Below the pieces are notes generated by a model. The model searched no databases. It was not told the DNA's origin and saw only the letters and a list, made by a program, of their open reading frames with translations. This document shows, piece after piece, positions 42,618 to 51,840 of a DNA stretch of 64,000 nt. The position numbers and the translations under genes are program-made. How positions within the stretch are numbered: the first letter of the stretch is position 1; the number at the start of each line of letters is the position of its first letter. This DNA is from Halorientalis marina (GTDB lineage Archaea > Halobacteriota > Halobacteria > Halobacteriales > Haloarculaceae), in contig NZ_CP095487.1 of assembly GCF_023028345.1 (NCBI RefSeq), positions 3,100,001 through 3,164,000 on the forward strand, given 5' to 3'.

Positions 42618-43169
42618 TCAGTCGTGGATCGTGACGTCGCCGTCCTGGACGGTGATGTCGACGAGGCTCTCGACGTCGTGGTCCACGTCGTCCATCGCGG
42701 AGTCGCCGACCTTGCGGATGACGACGACGATGTCGCTGATCTCGGCGCCGATGTCGTCGAGCGCGTTACAGATCGAGGCCAGCGTCCCCCCGGTCGAGAG
42801 GAGGTCGTCCAGAATCAGGACGCGGTCGCCGGCGTCGACGTCGTTGATGTACATCTCCGACTCGGAGTAGCCCGTCGTCTTGTGGAGCGCGACCTCGTCG
42901 TCCAGTCCGTAGGCGCGCTTGCGGATGACGACGAGGGGCACGTCGGTCTGGAGCGAGACGGCGGTCGCGAGGTGGATGCCCATCGCCTCGGGGGCGACGA
43001 TCTTGTCCACACCGGCGAGGTCTGCTCGCCTGACGACTTCGACGACGACCTCCCGCAGGAGTGCGGGGTCGAGCATCGGCACGCCGTTACTGATCGGGTG
43101 GACGAGGTACTCGTACCCGTCCTTGTCGACGATCGGCGCCTCGTGCAACGACTCGTGCAGGCGGTCCAT
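42618..43169 (-). CDS. hpt: Hypoxanthine/guanine-type purine phosphoribosyltransferase
   Basis: Start at ATG 43169 ([20 protein letters not shown]) rather than 43229. The 183-residue enzyme has the PRPP-binding motif [17 protein letters not shown] and the preceding [15 protein letters not shown] and [13 protein letters not shown] segments typical of archaeal HGPTase/adenine-PRTase-like proteins. It converts a purine base plus PRPP to the nucleotide. Convergent with the IMPDH/GMPR gene, 28 bases apart. Confidence 0.9.
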   Translation of the reverse strand: MDRLHESLHEAPIVDKDGYEYLVHPISNGVPMLDPALLREVVVEVVRRADLAGVDKIVAPEAMGIHLATAVSLQTDVPLVVIRKRAYGLDDEVALHKTTGYSESEMYINDVDAGDRVLILDDLLSTGGTLASICNALDDIGAEISDIVVVIRKVGDSAMDDVDHDVESLVDITVQDGDVTIHD

Positions 43170-43241
43170 GCCCCCCGTATCGAACGAGAGTGAAAAAAGG
43201 AACCGTTCTCCGTTCGCTCGGGGATTCACTGCTGGACCGGA

Positions 43242-43369
43242 TCAGAGCCACTGTTCCAGCCAGACGAGCGTGTCCGCCATCTCCGCCGTCGTGAACTGCC
43301 GGTCGACTCCAGTGCCGTCGAAAACGCCTGTGGAACGTGTTCGTCGGTGCAGAAGGACAGCCTGCTCAC
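43242..43369 (-). pseudogene. Remnant of a DUF5615-type toxin gene
   Basis: From a GTG that overlaps the antitoxin stop (GTGA), the frame reads VSRLSFCTDEHVPQAFSTAL, the start of a DUF5615 (PIN-like Mut7-C) toxin. It soon leaves this frame; a second frame then supplies TTAEMADTLVWLEQWL, the typical C-terminus, ending in TGA at 43242. About 70 middle residues are missing. An internal deletion with frame change has left only the two ends. Confidence 0.75.
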
Positions 43370-43643
43370 TGCTCGACGTGCTCCGGCGCGACAGCCCTCT
43401 CTGCCAGCGTCGCTTCCAGTCGATCGTGACGCTCACGCGTCGCCTCCATCTCCTCGGGGTGCTCGTAGTAGTACGCGAGTGCCGTATGCACCTCGGCGAG
43501 CGAGATATCGAGTTGGTCGGCGACATGTTCCGGCGAGTAGGCCGCATCGAGGACCATGTCCGCGACCTGGAGGACCGAGATACGGCGTCCTCGATGCGTG
43601 GGGCACCCCCCATCACGTCGTCCCACCGCACGATTTCCGTCAT
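43366..43643 (-). pseudogene. Frameshifted DUF433-type antitoxin gene
   Basis: ATG at 43643 begins MTEIVRWDDVMGGAPRIE, a DUF433 N-terminus. The correct continuation GRRISVLQVADMVLDAAYSP lies one frame away; a single G is missing in the run GAGGACGCC at about 43588-43590. The rest is intact (HVADQLDISLAEVHTALAYY and so on, ending EHVEQ). It could be a real frameshift or a base-call error; the ruined toxin partner favours real decay. Confidence 0.8.
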
Positions 43644-43673
43644 ACCAGTGAGTTGGTCGTTCGCGCTGTAAAC

Positions 43674-44636
43674 CTACGTCCCGGACTCGGTGAACCGCTC
43701 TGCGAGGTCCCGAACGCCCTCCCGGAGCGTCCAGGTCGTCTCGAAGTCCGTCTCGGCGAGGCGGTCGAAGTCGACGTGATACGAGGGGCCGGGATGTTCG
43801 TCCTCCAGGTAGGTGATATCGACGGGGCCGACCTCCTCGCGGACGACCTCGGCGATCTCGCTGATCTGGTAGTTGTCGTCGTTCGCGCCGACGTTGTAGA
43901 CTCGGCGGTCCCAGTCGGCGGGCGAGAGCGCGGCGGCCTTGTACGCCCGGGCGGCGTCCTCGACGTGGATGAAGGGCCGCCAGTTCGAGCCGTCGCCGTA
44001 GACCGTCAGCGCGCGGCCGGTGAGCGCCCGGAACACGAAGTAGTTGACCACGAGGTTGAACCGGACGCCGGGGGAGTGGCCGTAGTTCGTAGCCATCCGC
44101 AGGGCGGTCCCCTGCATGTCGTGGTCGTCGCAGTAGTCCGCGAGCAGTGACTCGGCCTCGTATTTCGCCTCGGCGTAGGGGTTGATGGGGTCCGGTTCGA
44201 CGGACTCGTCGATGTCCATGCTCGTCGCACGACCGTAGATGTTACACGAAGAGGCGAAGACGACGTTGTCGACGCCGAGTTTGCCGGCGGCTTTCAGGAC
44301 GTTCTCGGTGCCGTCGTAGTTGACGGCGAAGGTCTCGTCGCGGCGGTCGTGGGTGCTCGCCGCGCCGGTGATGGCCGCGAGGTGGATGACCGTGTCCACC
44401 TCGCGCATGGCGTTTTCCACGTCGCCGTACTCCCGGACGTCGCCGCGGCGGAAGTCGACGCCGGCGGACTCGCTGTCCTCGTCGGTCGCGCCGCCGAGCG
44501 TCCCGAGCAGCGCCCGCGGCGAGCCACTCGACAGCGAATCGAGGATGGTTACGCTGTCGACGACGTCGTCGGCCTGCAGCATCGGCACGAGGGCGCTCCC
44601 GATGTAGCCACAGCCGCCGGTGACGAGCACGTCCAT
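43674..44636 (-). CDS. NAD-dependent nucleotide-sugar epimerase/dehydratase
   Basis: A 320-residue extended SDR: TGGCGYIGSALV for NAD, then VIHLAAITG, catalytic SSCNIYG and Y-x-x-x-K in NPYAEAKYEAE, and LTVYGDGSNWRPFIHVEDAARAY in the substrate domain. It lies three bases from the stop/start junction with the UDP-sulfoquinovose-synthase-like gene, so the two are one operon and probably act on the same sugar-nucleotide pathway. The substrate is not evident. Confidence 0.88.
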   Translation of the reverse strand: MDVLVTGGCGYIGSALVPMLQADDVVDSVTILDSLSSGSPRALLGTLGGATDEDSESAGVDFRRGDVREYGDVENAMREVDTVIHLAAITGAASTHDRRDETFAVNYDGTENVLKAAGKLGVDNVVFASSCNIYGRATSMDIDESVEPDPINPYAEAKYEAESLLADYCDDHDMQGTALRMATNYGHSPGVRFNLVVNYFVFRALTGRALTVYGDGSNWRPFIHVEDAARAYKAAALSPADWDRRVYNVGANDDNYQISEIAEVVREEVGPVDITYLEDEHPGPSYHVDFDRLAETDFETTWTLREGVRDLAERFTESGT

Positions 44637-44639
44637 GCC

Positions 44640-45815
44640 TCAGTCCTCGTCGTCTTCGAGGACGCCCGGGAGGAAGCGATCCTCGTGGGCCTCGATGGTC
44701 TCGCGGTACTGGGTGAGCGTCCCGAAGATGTCGCGGACGCCGTCCTCGAAGTCCTGGGCCTGCTCGCCGATCAGGTCCACGTACCGGTCGTTCTCGATCT
44801 CCATCTTGTGGGTCTCGTCCTCGTCGCGCGGGTTCTCGAAGTGCTCCACGGCGACGTCGAGGTCGTACTCGTCGCCCACCTCGGCGATAGTTTCGGCGAT
44901 CTCGACGATGGAGATGGCCCGCGTGACCTGATTGTAGACCGTCACCTCGCCAGCGGGGTCGGGGTACTCTAGGGCGAGCCGTGCCAGCCCTTCGACGGCG
45001 TCCTCCAGACTGATGAACGGCTTGCGCTGTTCGCCCTTCCCGTAGACCGTCACGGGGTAGCCGGCGACGGCCTGCGCACAGAAGCGGTGGCCGACGGTCC
45101 CGAAGTAGTAGTCGAAGTCGAACCGCGTCTTGAGGCGGTCGTCCGCGCGGGTCTCCTCGGTCTCGGTGCCGTAGGTGATGGCCGTCCGCACGTCCGAGAT
45201 TGGGATGCCGAACTGCTGGGCCGCCAGGCGGAGGTTCGCCGCATCGTGGGATTTCGTGAGGTGGTACCACGACCCCGCCATCGCCGGGAACGGCACCTCG
45301 TCGCGCTCGCCCTGGTTCTCCATGACCGCGCCGCCCTCGGGGATGGGGAACTCCGGCGCGCCGTAGACGCCCGTCGTCGTCGTCTCGATGAAGTGGGTGT
45401 CGGTCATGTCGTGTTCTTCGAGGGCCCACACGAGGTTGCGCGTGGCCTGCATATTGTTGTGCTGGGTGTAGTTGGCCCGCTCACCGTTGATCTGGGAGTA
45501 CGGCGCCGAGGGCTGGGCCGCGGCGTGGACGACGGTCTCGGGTTCGTGGACCTCCAGGAGTTCGTCGACGAACGACCGCTCGGTGAGGTCGCCCTGGACG
45601 AACGAGAGGTTGTGCACGTCGTGGACCTCGCGAGCGGCTTCGAGGCGCTCGTCCATCCAGGCGACGGGGACGGCGCTGACGGAGCCGACCTCCTCGACCC
45701 AGTCGCGCCGGGCGAAGTTGTCGACGGCCAGCACGCGGTCGTCCGTTCGGGTCGCGATGCGCAGGGCGGTCGGCCACCCGATGTAGCCGTCACCGCCGGT
45801 GACGAGGATAGTCAT
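44640..45815 (-). CDS. Probable UDP-sulfoquinovose synthase (SQD1/Agl3-like)
   Basis: A 391-residue extended SDR. Beyond the NAD loop (TGGDGYIGWPTALR) it has the SQD1-specific features: AVDNFARRDWVEEVG, HAAAQPSAPYSQIN, TTTTGVYGAPEFPIPEGG, the catalytic SWYHLTKSHDAANLR and FDFDYYFGTVGHRFCAQAVAGYPVTVYGKG. SQD1 proteins make UDP-sulfoquinovose from UDP-glucose and sulfite; the archaeal Agl3 supplies it for N-glycans of Sulfolobus. Here it would feed sulfonated glycolipids or a sulfonated S-layer glycan. First gene of a two-gene operon with another epimerase; start ATG 45815. Confidence 0.85.
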   Translation of the reverse strand: MTILVTGGDGYIGWPTALRIATRTDDRVLAVDNFARRDWVEEVGSVSAVPVAWMDERLEAAREVHDVHNLSFVQGDLTERSFVDELLEVHEPETVVHAAAQPSAPYSQINGERANYTQHNNMQATRNLVWALEEHDMTDTHFIETTTTGVYGAPEFPIPEGGAVMENQGERDEVPFPAMAGSWYHLTKSHDAANLRLAAQQFGIPISDVRTAITYGTETEETRADDRLKTRFDFDYYFGTVGHRFCAQAVAGYPVTVYGKGEQRKPFISLEDAVEGLARLALEYPDPAGEVTVYNQVTRAISIVEIAETIAEVGDEYDLDVAVEHFENPRDEDETHKMEIENDRYVDLIGEQAQDFEDGVRDIFGTLTQYRETIEAHEDRFLPGVLEDDED

Positions 45816-45924
45816 TAGTTACTCAGTTCGTGAGTAACCGCGCACGGACAAATACTTTTTCACCTGCGGTCGGCCGGGAGGGGAACGCATTTACTGGGGG
45901 CGGGAGATAGCCGAGACGACCGAC

Positions 45925-47046
45925 ATGGCCGTCATCGACGAGGAAGGCCGGTTGTTCGGCGTCGTGAACGTCATCGACCTGCTCGTCGTACTCGTGGTGG
46001 TCGCCGTCGTCGCGGCCGGCGTCGCGCTCCTCACGGGCGGGGACGACCAGGGGCAACAGCCAGACACCGGTTCGAACGCGACGAACGGGACGACCACCGT
46101 CCGCTACGCGACGCTGTCGGTGACGAGCGACGTGGCGAACCTCAGCGGGCGTATCGACGTGAACGACACCATCCAGCCGCTGCCGTCGGGAACGCCGCTG
46201 CGCGTCACCGACACGTACGTCGCACCGACCAACGGCGGGACCCGCGTTGTCGCCCGCGTCCGGTACAACGGAACGCTCCCGACGGTCGACGGCTCGGCGG
46301 TTCCCATCGGGAACGCGATCAACTTCCGGGAGGACGACCTCGGGGCGCAGGCGCGCGTCCTCGCGGCCAACGAAACCGGCGCCTCGCTCCCGACCCGAAC
46401 GACGCCGGTCGTGGTCGAGACGAACCTGTCCCCCGCACGCCTCGACGCGCTCCAGGCCGGTGACGAACTCACGGTTGAAGGGGAGACGGTCGCCACCGTC
46501 GCGTCGGTAACCGCGTACCCACAGAGCGACAACGAATCCATCCGGGCCGTCGTCGGATTGCGGCTACGAACGATTTCCGAGGGGGACAGGCTGGTGTACG
46601 GGGCCTCGCCGGTCGTCATCGGGCGGGAGGTCAACGTCCGGACCGACGACTCTGAGTTCGAGGCAGTCATAACCGCAACGAACCGGGCGCGACTGCTGGG
46701 CGAGCCGACCGACGCGACCGTGACTGTCAGCCTGGCGGACGTGTCACCGACCGTCGCCGACCAGCTGGAAGCCGGCCTCGAAGAGCGACACCGCGGCGCG
46801 ACCGCGACCGTCGAGGCCGTCGAGTCCGAGCCCGCGACCGTCGTGACGGCGACCGACGACGGCCGGCTAGTCGAGACGACCCACCCCCGGAACCGCGACG
46901 TGACGCTGACGCTCGACGTGACCGCACGGCGCGTGGGCGACGAACTCCGGTTCCACGGCCGGCCGCTCGGCGTCGGGGACGCGGTCGCACTCGACTTCGA
47001 GCGCGTCGACGTTCGCGGCACCGTCGTCGGGTTCCGAACGAACTAA
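45925..47046 (+). CDS. DUF4330-type membrane-anchored protein
   Basis: A 373-residue protein whose first 45 residues match the DUF4330 start: short acidic head (MAVIDEEGRLFGVVNVIDLL) and one membrane helix (LVVLVVVAVVAAGVALL). The remainder lies outside the membrane and is made of beta-rich repeats with many NGT/NAT/NES sequons, a likely glycosylated surface part. Function unknown. Next to a second membrane protein (46-base gap) and near nucleotide-sugar genes. Confidence 0.75.
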   Translation: MAVIDEEGRLFGVVNVIDLLVVLVVVAVVAAGVALLTGGDDQGQQPDTGSNATNGTTTVRYATLSVTSDVANLSGRIDVNDTIQPLPSGTPLRVTDTYVAPTNGGTRVVARVRYNGTLPTVDGSAVPIGNAINFREDDLGAQARVLAANETGASLPTRTTPVVVETNLSPARLDALQAGDELTVEGETVATVASVTAYPQSDNESIRAVVGLRLRTISEGDRLVYGASPVVIGREVNVRTDDSEFEAVITATNRARLLGEPTDATVTVSLADVSPTVADQLEAGLEERHRGATATVEAVESEPATVVTATDDGRLVETTHPRNRDVTLTLDVTARRVGDELRFHGRPLGVGDAVALDFERVDVRGTVVGFRTN

Positions 47047-47091
47047 CAGGGTCGCCGTCGATTCCGGGACAAGGCGTGACACGGGGCGTTC

Positions 47092-47703
47092 ATGAGTCAA
47101 GCACGGGAGAACTCGACACTCGTTTCGGCAGCGCGTGAACTGGGCAACAAACTGGGCGTCGCACTCGAACGGTCTCGGCTGACGGGCGCGGGCGAGACAC
47201 TCCAGCGGTGGGTACGCGGGTCGTACCTCTTTCGATGGCTCACGGCCGAGCCGGACCCGGACGTGATCGTCATCGACCTCCGTGAGACCTACACGGTCGG
47301 GCCGATTCTCGCGGGGCTGGACCGCGCGGGACGGTTCGTCGCCGACACGCGGGTCGGCCGAGCAGGCGCCGACGGCCTCGCGACGCTGTCGGCGGCCGTC
47401 GAGCGGCGGCCGGTCCGGGTCGCCAGTATCGTCGTACTCGTCGCGCTCCTGACGAACACGCTCGTCTCGCTCGCACTTGACGGGTTCACCAGGACGGGGC
47501 TCGCCCTCCGGCTGTTCGTCCTCGGTGCCGCCCTGCTCGGCACGCAGTCGTCGGCGACCGCGGCCGACCTGGCCGCCTCGGGGCTCTGGAAACTGCTGGA
47601 GCCGCCGGCGGAGCCGGCGCGGGAGCGCGCGGGTGGCGAGGAGAGAAACGAGGAGACAGAAGCCGGCGAAACCGACGACGCGACCGTCGAACAGCGGGAC
47701 TGA
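47092..47703 (+). CDS. Haloarchaeal membrane protein, unknown function
   Basis: A 203-residue protein. Residues 1-95 are soluble (DVIVIDLRETYTVGPILAGLDR), followed by two hydrophobic helices (RVASIVVLVALLTNTLVSLAL and RLFVLGAALLGTQSS) and an acidic C-terminal tail of about 35 residues. It follows the DUF4330-like gene by 45 bases on the same strand and converges with glmS (the two stops adjoin). No motif recognised. Confidence 0.7.
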   Translation: MSQARENSTLVSAARELGNKLGVALERSRLTGAGETLQRWVRGSYLFRWLTAEPDPDVIVIDLRETYTVGPILAGLDRAGRFVADTRVGRAGADGLATLSAAVERRPVRVASIVVLVALLTNTLVSLALDGFTRTGLALRLFVLGAALLGTQSSATAADLAASGLWKLLEPPAEPARERAGGEERNEETEAGETDDATVEQRD

Positions 47704-49524
47704 CTACTCGACGGTGACGCTCTTCGCGAGGTTCCGGGGTTTGTCGATGGAGCGGTCCAGCTGGGCCGCGGTGTGGTAGGCCACGAGCTGGAGCTGAACG
47801 TTCGCCACGACGGCGGCGATCCGGCGGTGGGTGTCCGGCACCCGGAGGACGTGGTCGGCGTACCGCTCCACGTCGGACTGGCCGTCAGTGACGGCGACGA
47901 CCGGCGCGTCGCGGGCCTCGACCTCCTTGACGTTCCCGATGGTCTTACGGGCCATCTCGTCGTCGCCGGTCACGACCGCGAAGACGGGCGTGTTCTCGGT
48001 CACGAGCGCGAGCGGCCCGTGTTTGAGTTCGCCGGCCGCGAAGCCCTCGGCGTGTTTGTAGGTGATCTCCTTCATCTTCAGCGCGCCCTCCAGCGCGACC
48101 GGGTAGTGCAGGCCCCGCCCGATGAAGAAGTACGCGCCGGCGTCGCCGTAGGTCTCGGCGACGGCCTCCGCGTTCGAGTCGTCCAGGATTTCCTGGACCG
48201 CGCCGGGGAGTTCCCGGAGGCCGGCGATCACGTCGCGGCTGTCCGAGACCGACGTGACCGACAGCGAGAGGAGATTGAGCGCCGCGAGCTGTGAGGCGAA
48301 GGTCTTGGTCGCGGCGACGCCGATCTCCGGGCCGGCCCGGATGTACAGCGTGTGGTCACACTCCCGGGCCGCCGTCGAGCCGACGGTGTTGGTCACCGCC
48401 AGCGTCCGCGCGCCGCGCCGGCGCGCCTCCCGGAGCGCCGAGAGGGTGTCCGCGGTCTCCCCGCTCTGGGTGACGCCGATGACCAGCGCGTCCCCGATGG
48501 GCGGGGTCTTGCTCGCGTACTCGCTGGCGAGGTAGGCCTTCGCGGGGATGCCCGCCTCCTCGAACAGCTGGGCTGCGTAGATGGCGGCGTGGTAGCTGGT
48601 CCCGCAGGCGACGAACTGCACCGCACGCGGCGTGAGGTCGCCCAGGTCGCCCAGGTCGACCGTCCCGGAGAGTTCGTCCACGCGGCCCCGGAGACACTGC
48701 CGGAGCGCGCGGGGCTGTTCGTGAATCTCCTTGAGCATGAAGTGGTCGTAGCCGCTCTTGCCCGTCTCCTCGGGGTCCCAGTCGACGGTGTCGACCGCCT
48801 TCTCGACGGGCTCGCCGTCGAGGGTGGTGACGCGCCAGCCCCGCGAACTGAGGCGGGCGAACTCGCCGTCGTCGAGGTAGACGACGCGGTCGGTGTGGTC
48901 CCGGAAGGCCGGCACGTCGCTGGCGAGGTAGTAGGCGCCGCCGGGTGCGTCTCCGGTTCCCTCCTCGCCGTCGTCGATGCCGAGCACGAGCGGCGAGTCG
49001 TTGCGGGCGGCGAAGATGGCGTCGACGCCGGCGATGACGACCGCGACGGCGTAGCTCCCCTCCAGCCGGGCGATGGCCTCCCGGACCGCAGTCTCGGGGT
49101 TTGCGCCGTCCGCCAGCGCGTCCTCGATGAGGTGGGGAACGACCTCGGTGTCGGTGTCCGAGCGGAACTCGTGGCCGGCGCTGGCGAGTTCGTCCCGGAG
49201 CGACTGGTAGTTCTCGATGATGCCGTTGTGGACGACGGCGACCTCGCCCCGACAGTCCCTGTGCGGGTGGGCGTTCTCGTCGGTCGGCGGCCCGTGGGTA
49301 CTCCAGCGGGTGTGGCCGATGCCGACCGGTCCCGACAACGTCCGACTCTCCAGGGCCGCGCGCAGGTCGTCGATCTTGCCCGACTTCTTGCAGACGTCGA
49401 CGGTGTCCGTCGCGAGCGCGACGCCCGCCGAGTCGTAGCCGCGGTACTCCAGTTTCGCCAGCCCGTGGACGAGGGTGTCGAGGGTCTCGTCGCCGCGGCC
49501 GACACAGCCGATGATCCCGCACAT
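47704..49524 (-). CDS. glmS: Glutamine--fructose-6-phosphate aminotransferase (isomerising)
   Basis: A 606-residue enzyme that makes glucosamine-6-phosphate. The N-terminal Cys-2 glutaminase nucleophile is exposed after Met removal (MCGIIGCVGRGDE), with GHTRWSTHGPP and VVHNGIIENYQ. Two SIS domains follow, with FVACGTSYHAA, GVTQSGETADTL and the C-terminal AKSVTVE. Translationally coupled to the nucleotidyltransferase gene upstream (TGATG overlap at 49522-49526). Together they supply UDP-GlcNAc-type precursors for surface glycans. Confidence 0.97.
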   Translation of the reverse strand: MCGIIGCVGRGDETLDTLVHGLAKLEYRGYDSAGVALATDTVDVCKKSGKIDDLRAALESRTLSGPVGIGHTRWSTHGPPTDENAHPHRDCRGEVAVVHNGIIENYQSLRDELASAGHEFRSDTDTEVVPHLIEDALADGANPETAVREAIARLEGSYAVAVVIAGVDAIFAARNDSPLVLGIDDGEEGTGDAPGGAYYLASDVPAFRDHTDRVVYLDDGEFARLSSRGWRVTTLDGEPVEKAVDTVDWDPEETGKSGYDHFMLKEIHEQPRALRQCLRGRVDELSGTVDLGDLGDLTPRAVQFVACGTSYHAAIYAAQLFEEAGIPAKAYLASEYASKTPPIGDALVIGVTQSGETADTLSALREARRRGARTLAVTNTVGSTAARECDHTLYIRAGPEIGVAATKTFASQLAALNLLSLSVTSVSDSRDVIAGLRELPGAVQEILDDSNAEAVAETYGDAGAYFFIGRGLHYPVALEGALKMKEITYKHAEGFAAGELKHGPLALVTENTPVFAVVTGDDEMARKTIGNVKEVEARDAPVVAVTDGQSDVERYADHVLRVPDTHRRIAAVVANVQLQLVAYHTAAQLDRSIDKPRNLAKSVTVE

Positions 49525-50717
49525 CAGCGCACCACCTCCGCGTCCTCGCCGATCTGCCCGTCGACGGTGACGCCGGCGTGCAGGGTCGCGCTGGGGCCGA
49601 CCAGCGCCCCCGGCTCGAAGCTCACGTCGCCGGCCGCGCGCACGCGGTCCGCGAGGACGGCACCGAGGCGCTGGTCCTCGAACACGCGGTTGCCGACGCG
49701 CACGTCGGCAGGCCCGCCCGGCGCGACCGAGCCCGCGCCGAGGTGGACGTCCTGGCCCGTCACGGTGTCGAGCAGGATCGTCCCGGCGTCGATCCGCGTG
49801 TCCGCGTCAAGCACCGACGCCTCGACGGTCGCGTTCGCGCCGACCGTGACGTTGCGCCCGAGGGCGGTGTCGGGGCCGACGACCGCGCCGGGGCCGACCT
49901 CCGAGTCGGGACCGACGACGACGGGCGCACGCAGCGTCGCCGCGTCGTGGACACGTGCGTCGTCGTCGACCCACACTCCCTCGCGTCGTTCGGGCGTGTC
50001 CGTGCGACCGCGAGCGAGGACCTCCGTCGCGACGGTCAGCAGGTCCCAGGGGTAGGTCGCGTCGACCCACATCCCCTCGCAGTGGACGCCCTGGACGTGC
50101 TCCTCGTCGACGAGCCGCGAGATCGTGTCGGTCAAGGCGAGTTCGCCCGCCGACCGCGGCGTGTCCGCGATGGCGTCGAAGATGTCGGCGCCGAAGGCGT
50201 AGATGCCGGCGTTGATGAGCCGGTAGTCGTCGGTCGTCGGTTTCTCGATGATCTCGACGATCTCGTCGTTCTGTAGGACGACGGCGCCGTACTGCTGTGC
50301 GTCGGGGTGCTGGAGGACGGCCAGGGCCGCCGCCGGGTCGTCGCGCTCGAAGGTGTCGACGACGCGCTCGACCATGTCGGTCTCGACGAGGCGGTCGCCG
50401 TTGACGACGAGTGCCGGGCCGTCGACGGCGGAGCGGGCCTGCAGGAGGGCGTGGCCGCTCCCCAGTTGTTTGTGCTGTCTGACGTACTCGACGGGGCGGT
50501 CCCGGTAGGTCGGACCGAAGTGGTCCTGGACCCGGTCGTGTTTGTACCCGACGACACAGACCAGCCGGTCCATGCCGGCCTCGACGAGGGCGTCGAAGAC
50601 GTATTCGAGGATAGGGCGGTCGGCCGCCGGCAGCATGGGTTTCGGGCGATTGCGCGTCAGCGGGCGCAACCGCGTCCCCTCTCCCGCTGCCAGAACGACC
50701 GCCGTGCTGACGCTCAT
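49524..50717 (-). CDS. GlmU-like sugar-1-phosphate nucleotidylyltransferase with left-handed beta-helix
   Basis: Start taken at ATG 50717 (MSVSTAVVLAAGEGTRLRPL); a GTG two codons upstream is possible. The nucleotidyltransferase domain has GEGTRLRPLTRNRPKPMLP, ALVVNGDRLVETDMVE and INAGIYAF. From about residue 245 the hexapeptide beta-helix begins (VGPDSEVGPGAVVGPD, GRNVTVGANATVEAS), as in bifunctional GlmU-type enzymes; the acetyltransferase active-site residues are not certain. With glmS this suggests UDP-GlcNAc or a related UDP-sugar. Confidence 0.88.
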   Translation of the reverse strand: MSVSTAVVLAAGEGTRLRPLTRNRPKPMLPAADRPILEYVFDALVEAGMDRLVCVVGYKHDRVQDHFGPTYRDRPVEYVRQHKQLGSGHALLQARSAVDGPALVVNGDRLVETDMVERVVDTFERDDPAAALAVLQHPDAQQYGAVVLQNDEIVEIIEKPTTDDYRLINAGIYAFGADIFDAIADTPRSAGELALTDTISRLVDEEHVQGVHCEGMWVDATYPWDLLTVATEVLARGRTDTPERREGVWVDDDARVHDAATLRAPVVVGPDSEVGPGAVVGPDTALGRNVTVGANATVEASVLDADTRIDAGTILLDTVTGQDVHLGAGSVAPGGPADVRVGNRVFEDQRLGAVLADRVRAAGDVSFEPGALVGPSATLHAGVTVDGQIGEDAEVVR

Positions 50718-50829
50718 ACCCACACATCGCCGCCGTACCTTTTCAACGTTCTGACCGTCCTCCCGGTCAATTAGCGGATTCTCGGCGGTAGTCGGCCTAT
50801 AAGGTTCCGACCGTCGAATTATAGAGCTT

Positions 50830-51687
50830 CTACTGTTCGCTCATGGCATCGCTCGCCAGGTTTCGTCCACGCGCGTTCAACGCGACCTCGGTACGGGTTC
50901 GCACCTCGTCGACGGCCCCGATCTCCAGCAAGTGCTGGTAGATCTCCTCGACCTCGTCGGGCGGGATGCCGACGAAGTCGGACATCTCGAAGGGGGAGAC
51001 CCCCGAGTACAGCGCCATCAACACCTGGCTCTCCATCTCGCCGAGTTCGCCCACGTCGGCCTCGTTCTTCTCGACGGCGCTCGTAAAGAGCGAGGACAGC
51101 GCCTTCGAGTCGCGATCGCTCCCGGTGAGGTACGTCTCGACGCTGATGTCGTCTTCCGTGTGTTCGACGGAGACGACGGTCCGCTCCTGGTCGCGGACGG
51201 TCTTCGTCGTCGTCTCGATGCCGCCGACGTTGTCCATGTCGATGGCGAGTCGACCGTCGGAGAGGGCCATCTTGATCGTGTCGTCGACGTAGCGGAACTT
51301 CGCTTTCTCCCAGTCGGTGTCCTGGACGACCCCACCCTCGACCGCCGGGTGCCGGACGAGGACGATCCGGTCGTGCAGCGTCGCTCTGCAGAAGTCCACC
51401 TCGAACCCGCCGTCCGGGATGGAGACACAGAGCACGTTCGAGCCGATCCTGATCGCCGTCACGTCGGTCACGTGGTCCAGGGCGTCGATGTCGGGCACCT
51501 CCTCGACGAGCTGGGCCTTCGCCAGCGGCACCGTCTGCTTGTTGCCGCTGGTCGCGACGATCAATCGCTTGTTCGTGAGCACCAGTCGGCAAGAGCCCCA
51601 CTCGGCACCCGCGTTCACCTCCCCGGACCGCACCGCGTAGAGGTAGTCGCCCTGCCCGTCGAAGAGTTTCTGCTCCGCGTCGCTCAT
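50830..51687 (-). CDS. Taxis protein CheF
   Basis: Start at ATG 51687 (MSDAEQKLFDGQGDYLYAV). A 285-residue CheF-arch protein, the adaptor that couples the Che system to the archaellum motor. It has the PH-like N-terminal half (CRLVLTNKRLIVATSGNKQTV, VPDIDALDHVTDV), and the conserved C-terminal helical part with GVSPFEMSDFVGIPPDEVEE and VALNARGRNLASDAM. It is separate from any che cluster. TTTATTT on the minus strand near 51770 can serve as a TATA box. Its presence, with the transducer near 1 kb, implies a motile organism. Confidence 0.85.
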   Translation of the reverse strand: MSDAEQKLFDGQGDYLYAVRSGEVNAGAEWGSCRLVLTNKRLIVATSGNKQTVPLAKAQLVEEVPDIDALDHVTDVTAIRIGSNVLCVSIPDGGFEVDFCRATLHDRIVLVRHPAVEGGVVQDTDWEKAKFRYVDDTIKMALSDGRLAIDMDNVGGIETTTKTVRDQERTVVSVEHTEDDISVETYLTGSDRDSKALSSLFTSAVEKNEADVGELGEMESQVLMALYSGVSPFEMSDFVGIPPDEVEEIYQHLLEIGAVDEVRTRTEVALNARGRNLASDAMSEQ

Positions 51688-51840
51688 CGGTTGCCCCGGG
51701 AACGAGCGGTCGGCGAGCGATGCGGGCGCATGACGGTCTCCTACCGGCACGTACCCGCCTCGGAAAAATAAACGTTGCCGGACCGTTCTCAGAATCTGTA
51801 GCGAAGGTGGGCGTGCCGTCGGGTTTCGGTGGTGCGGCGG

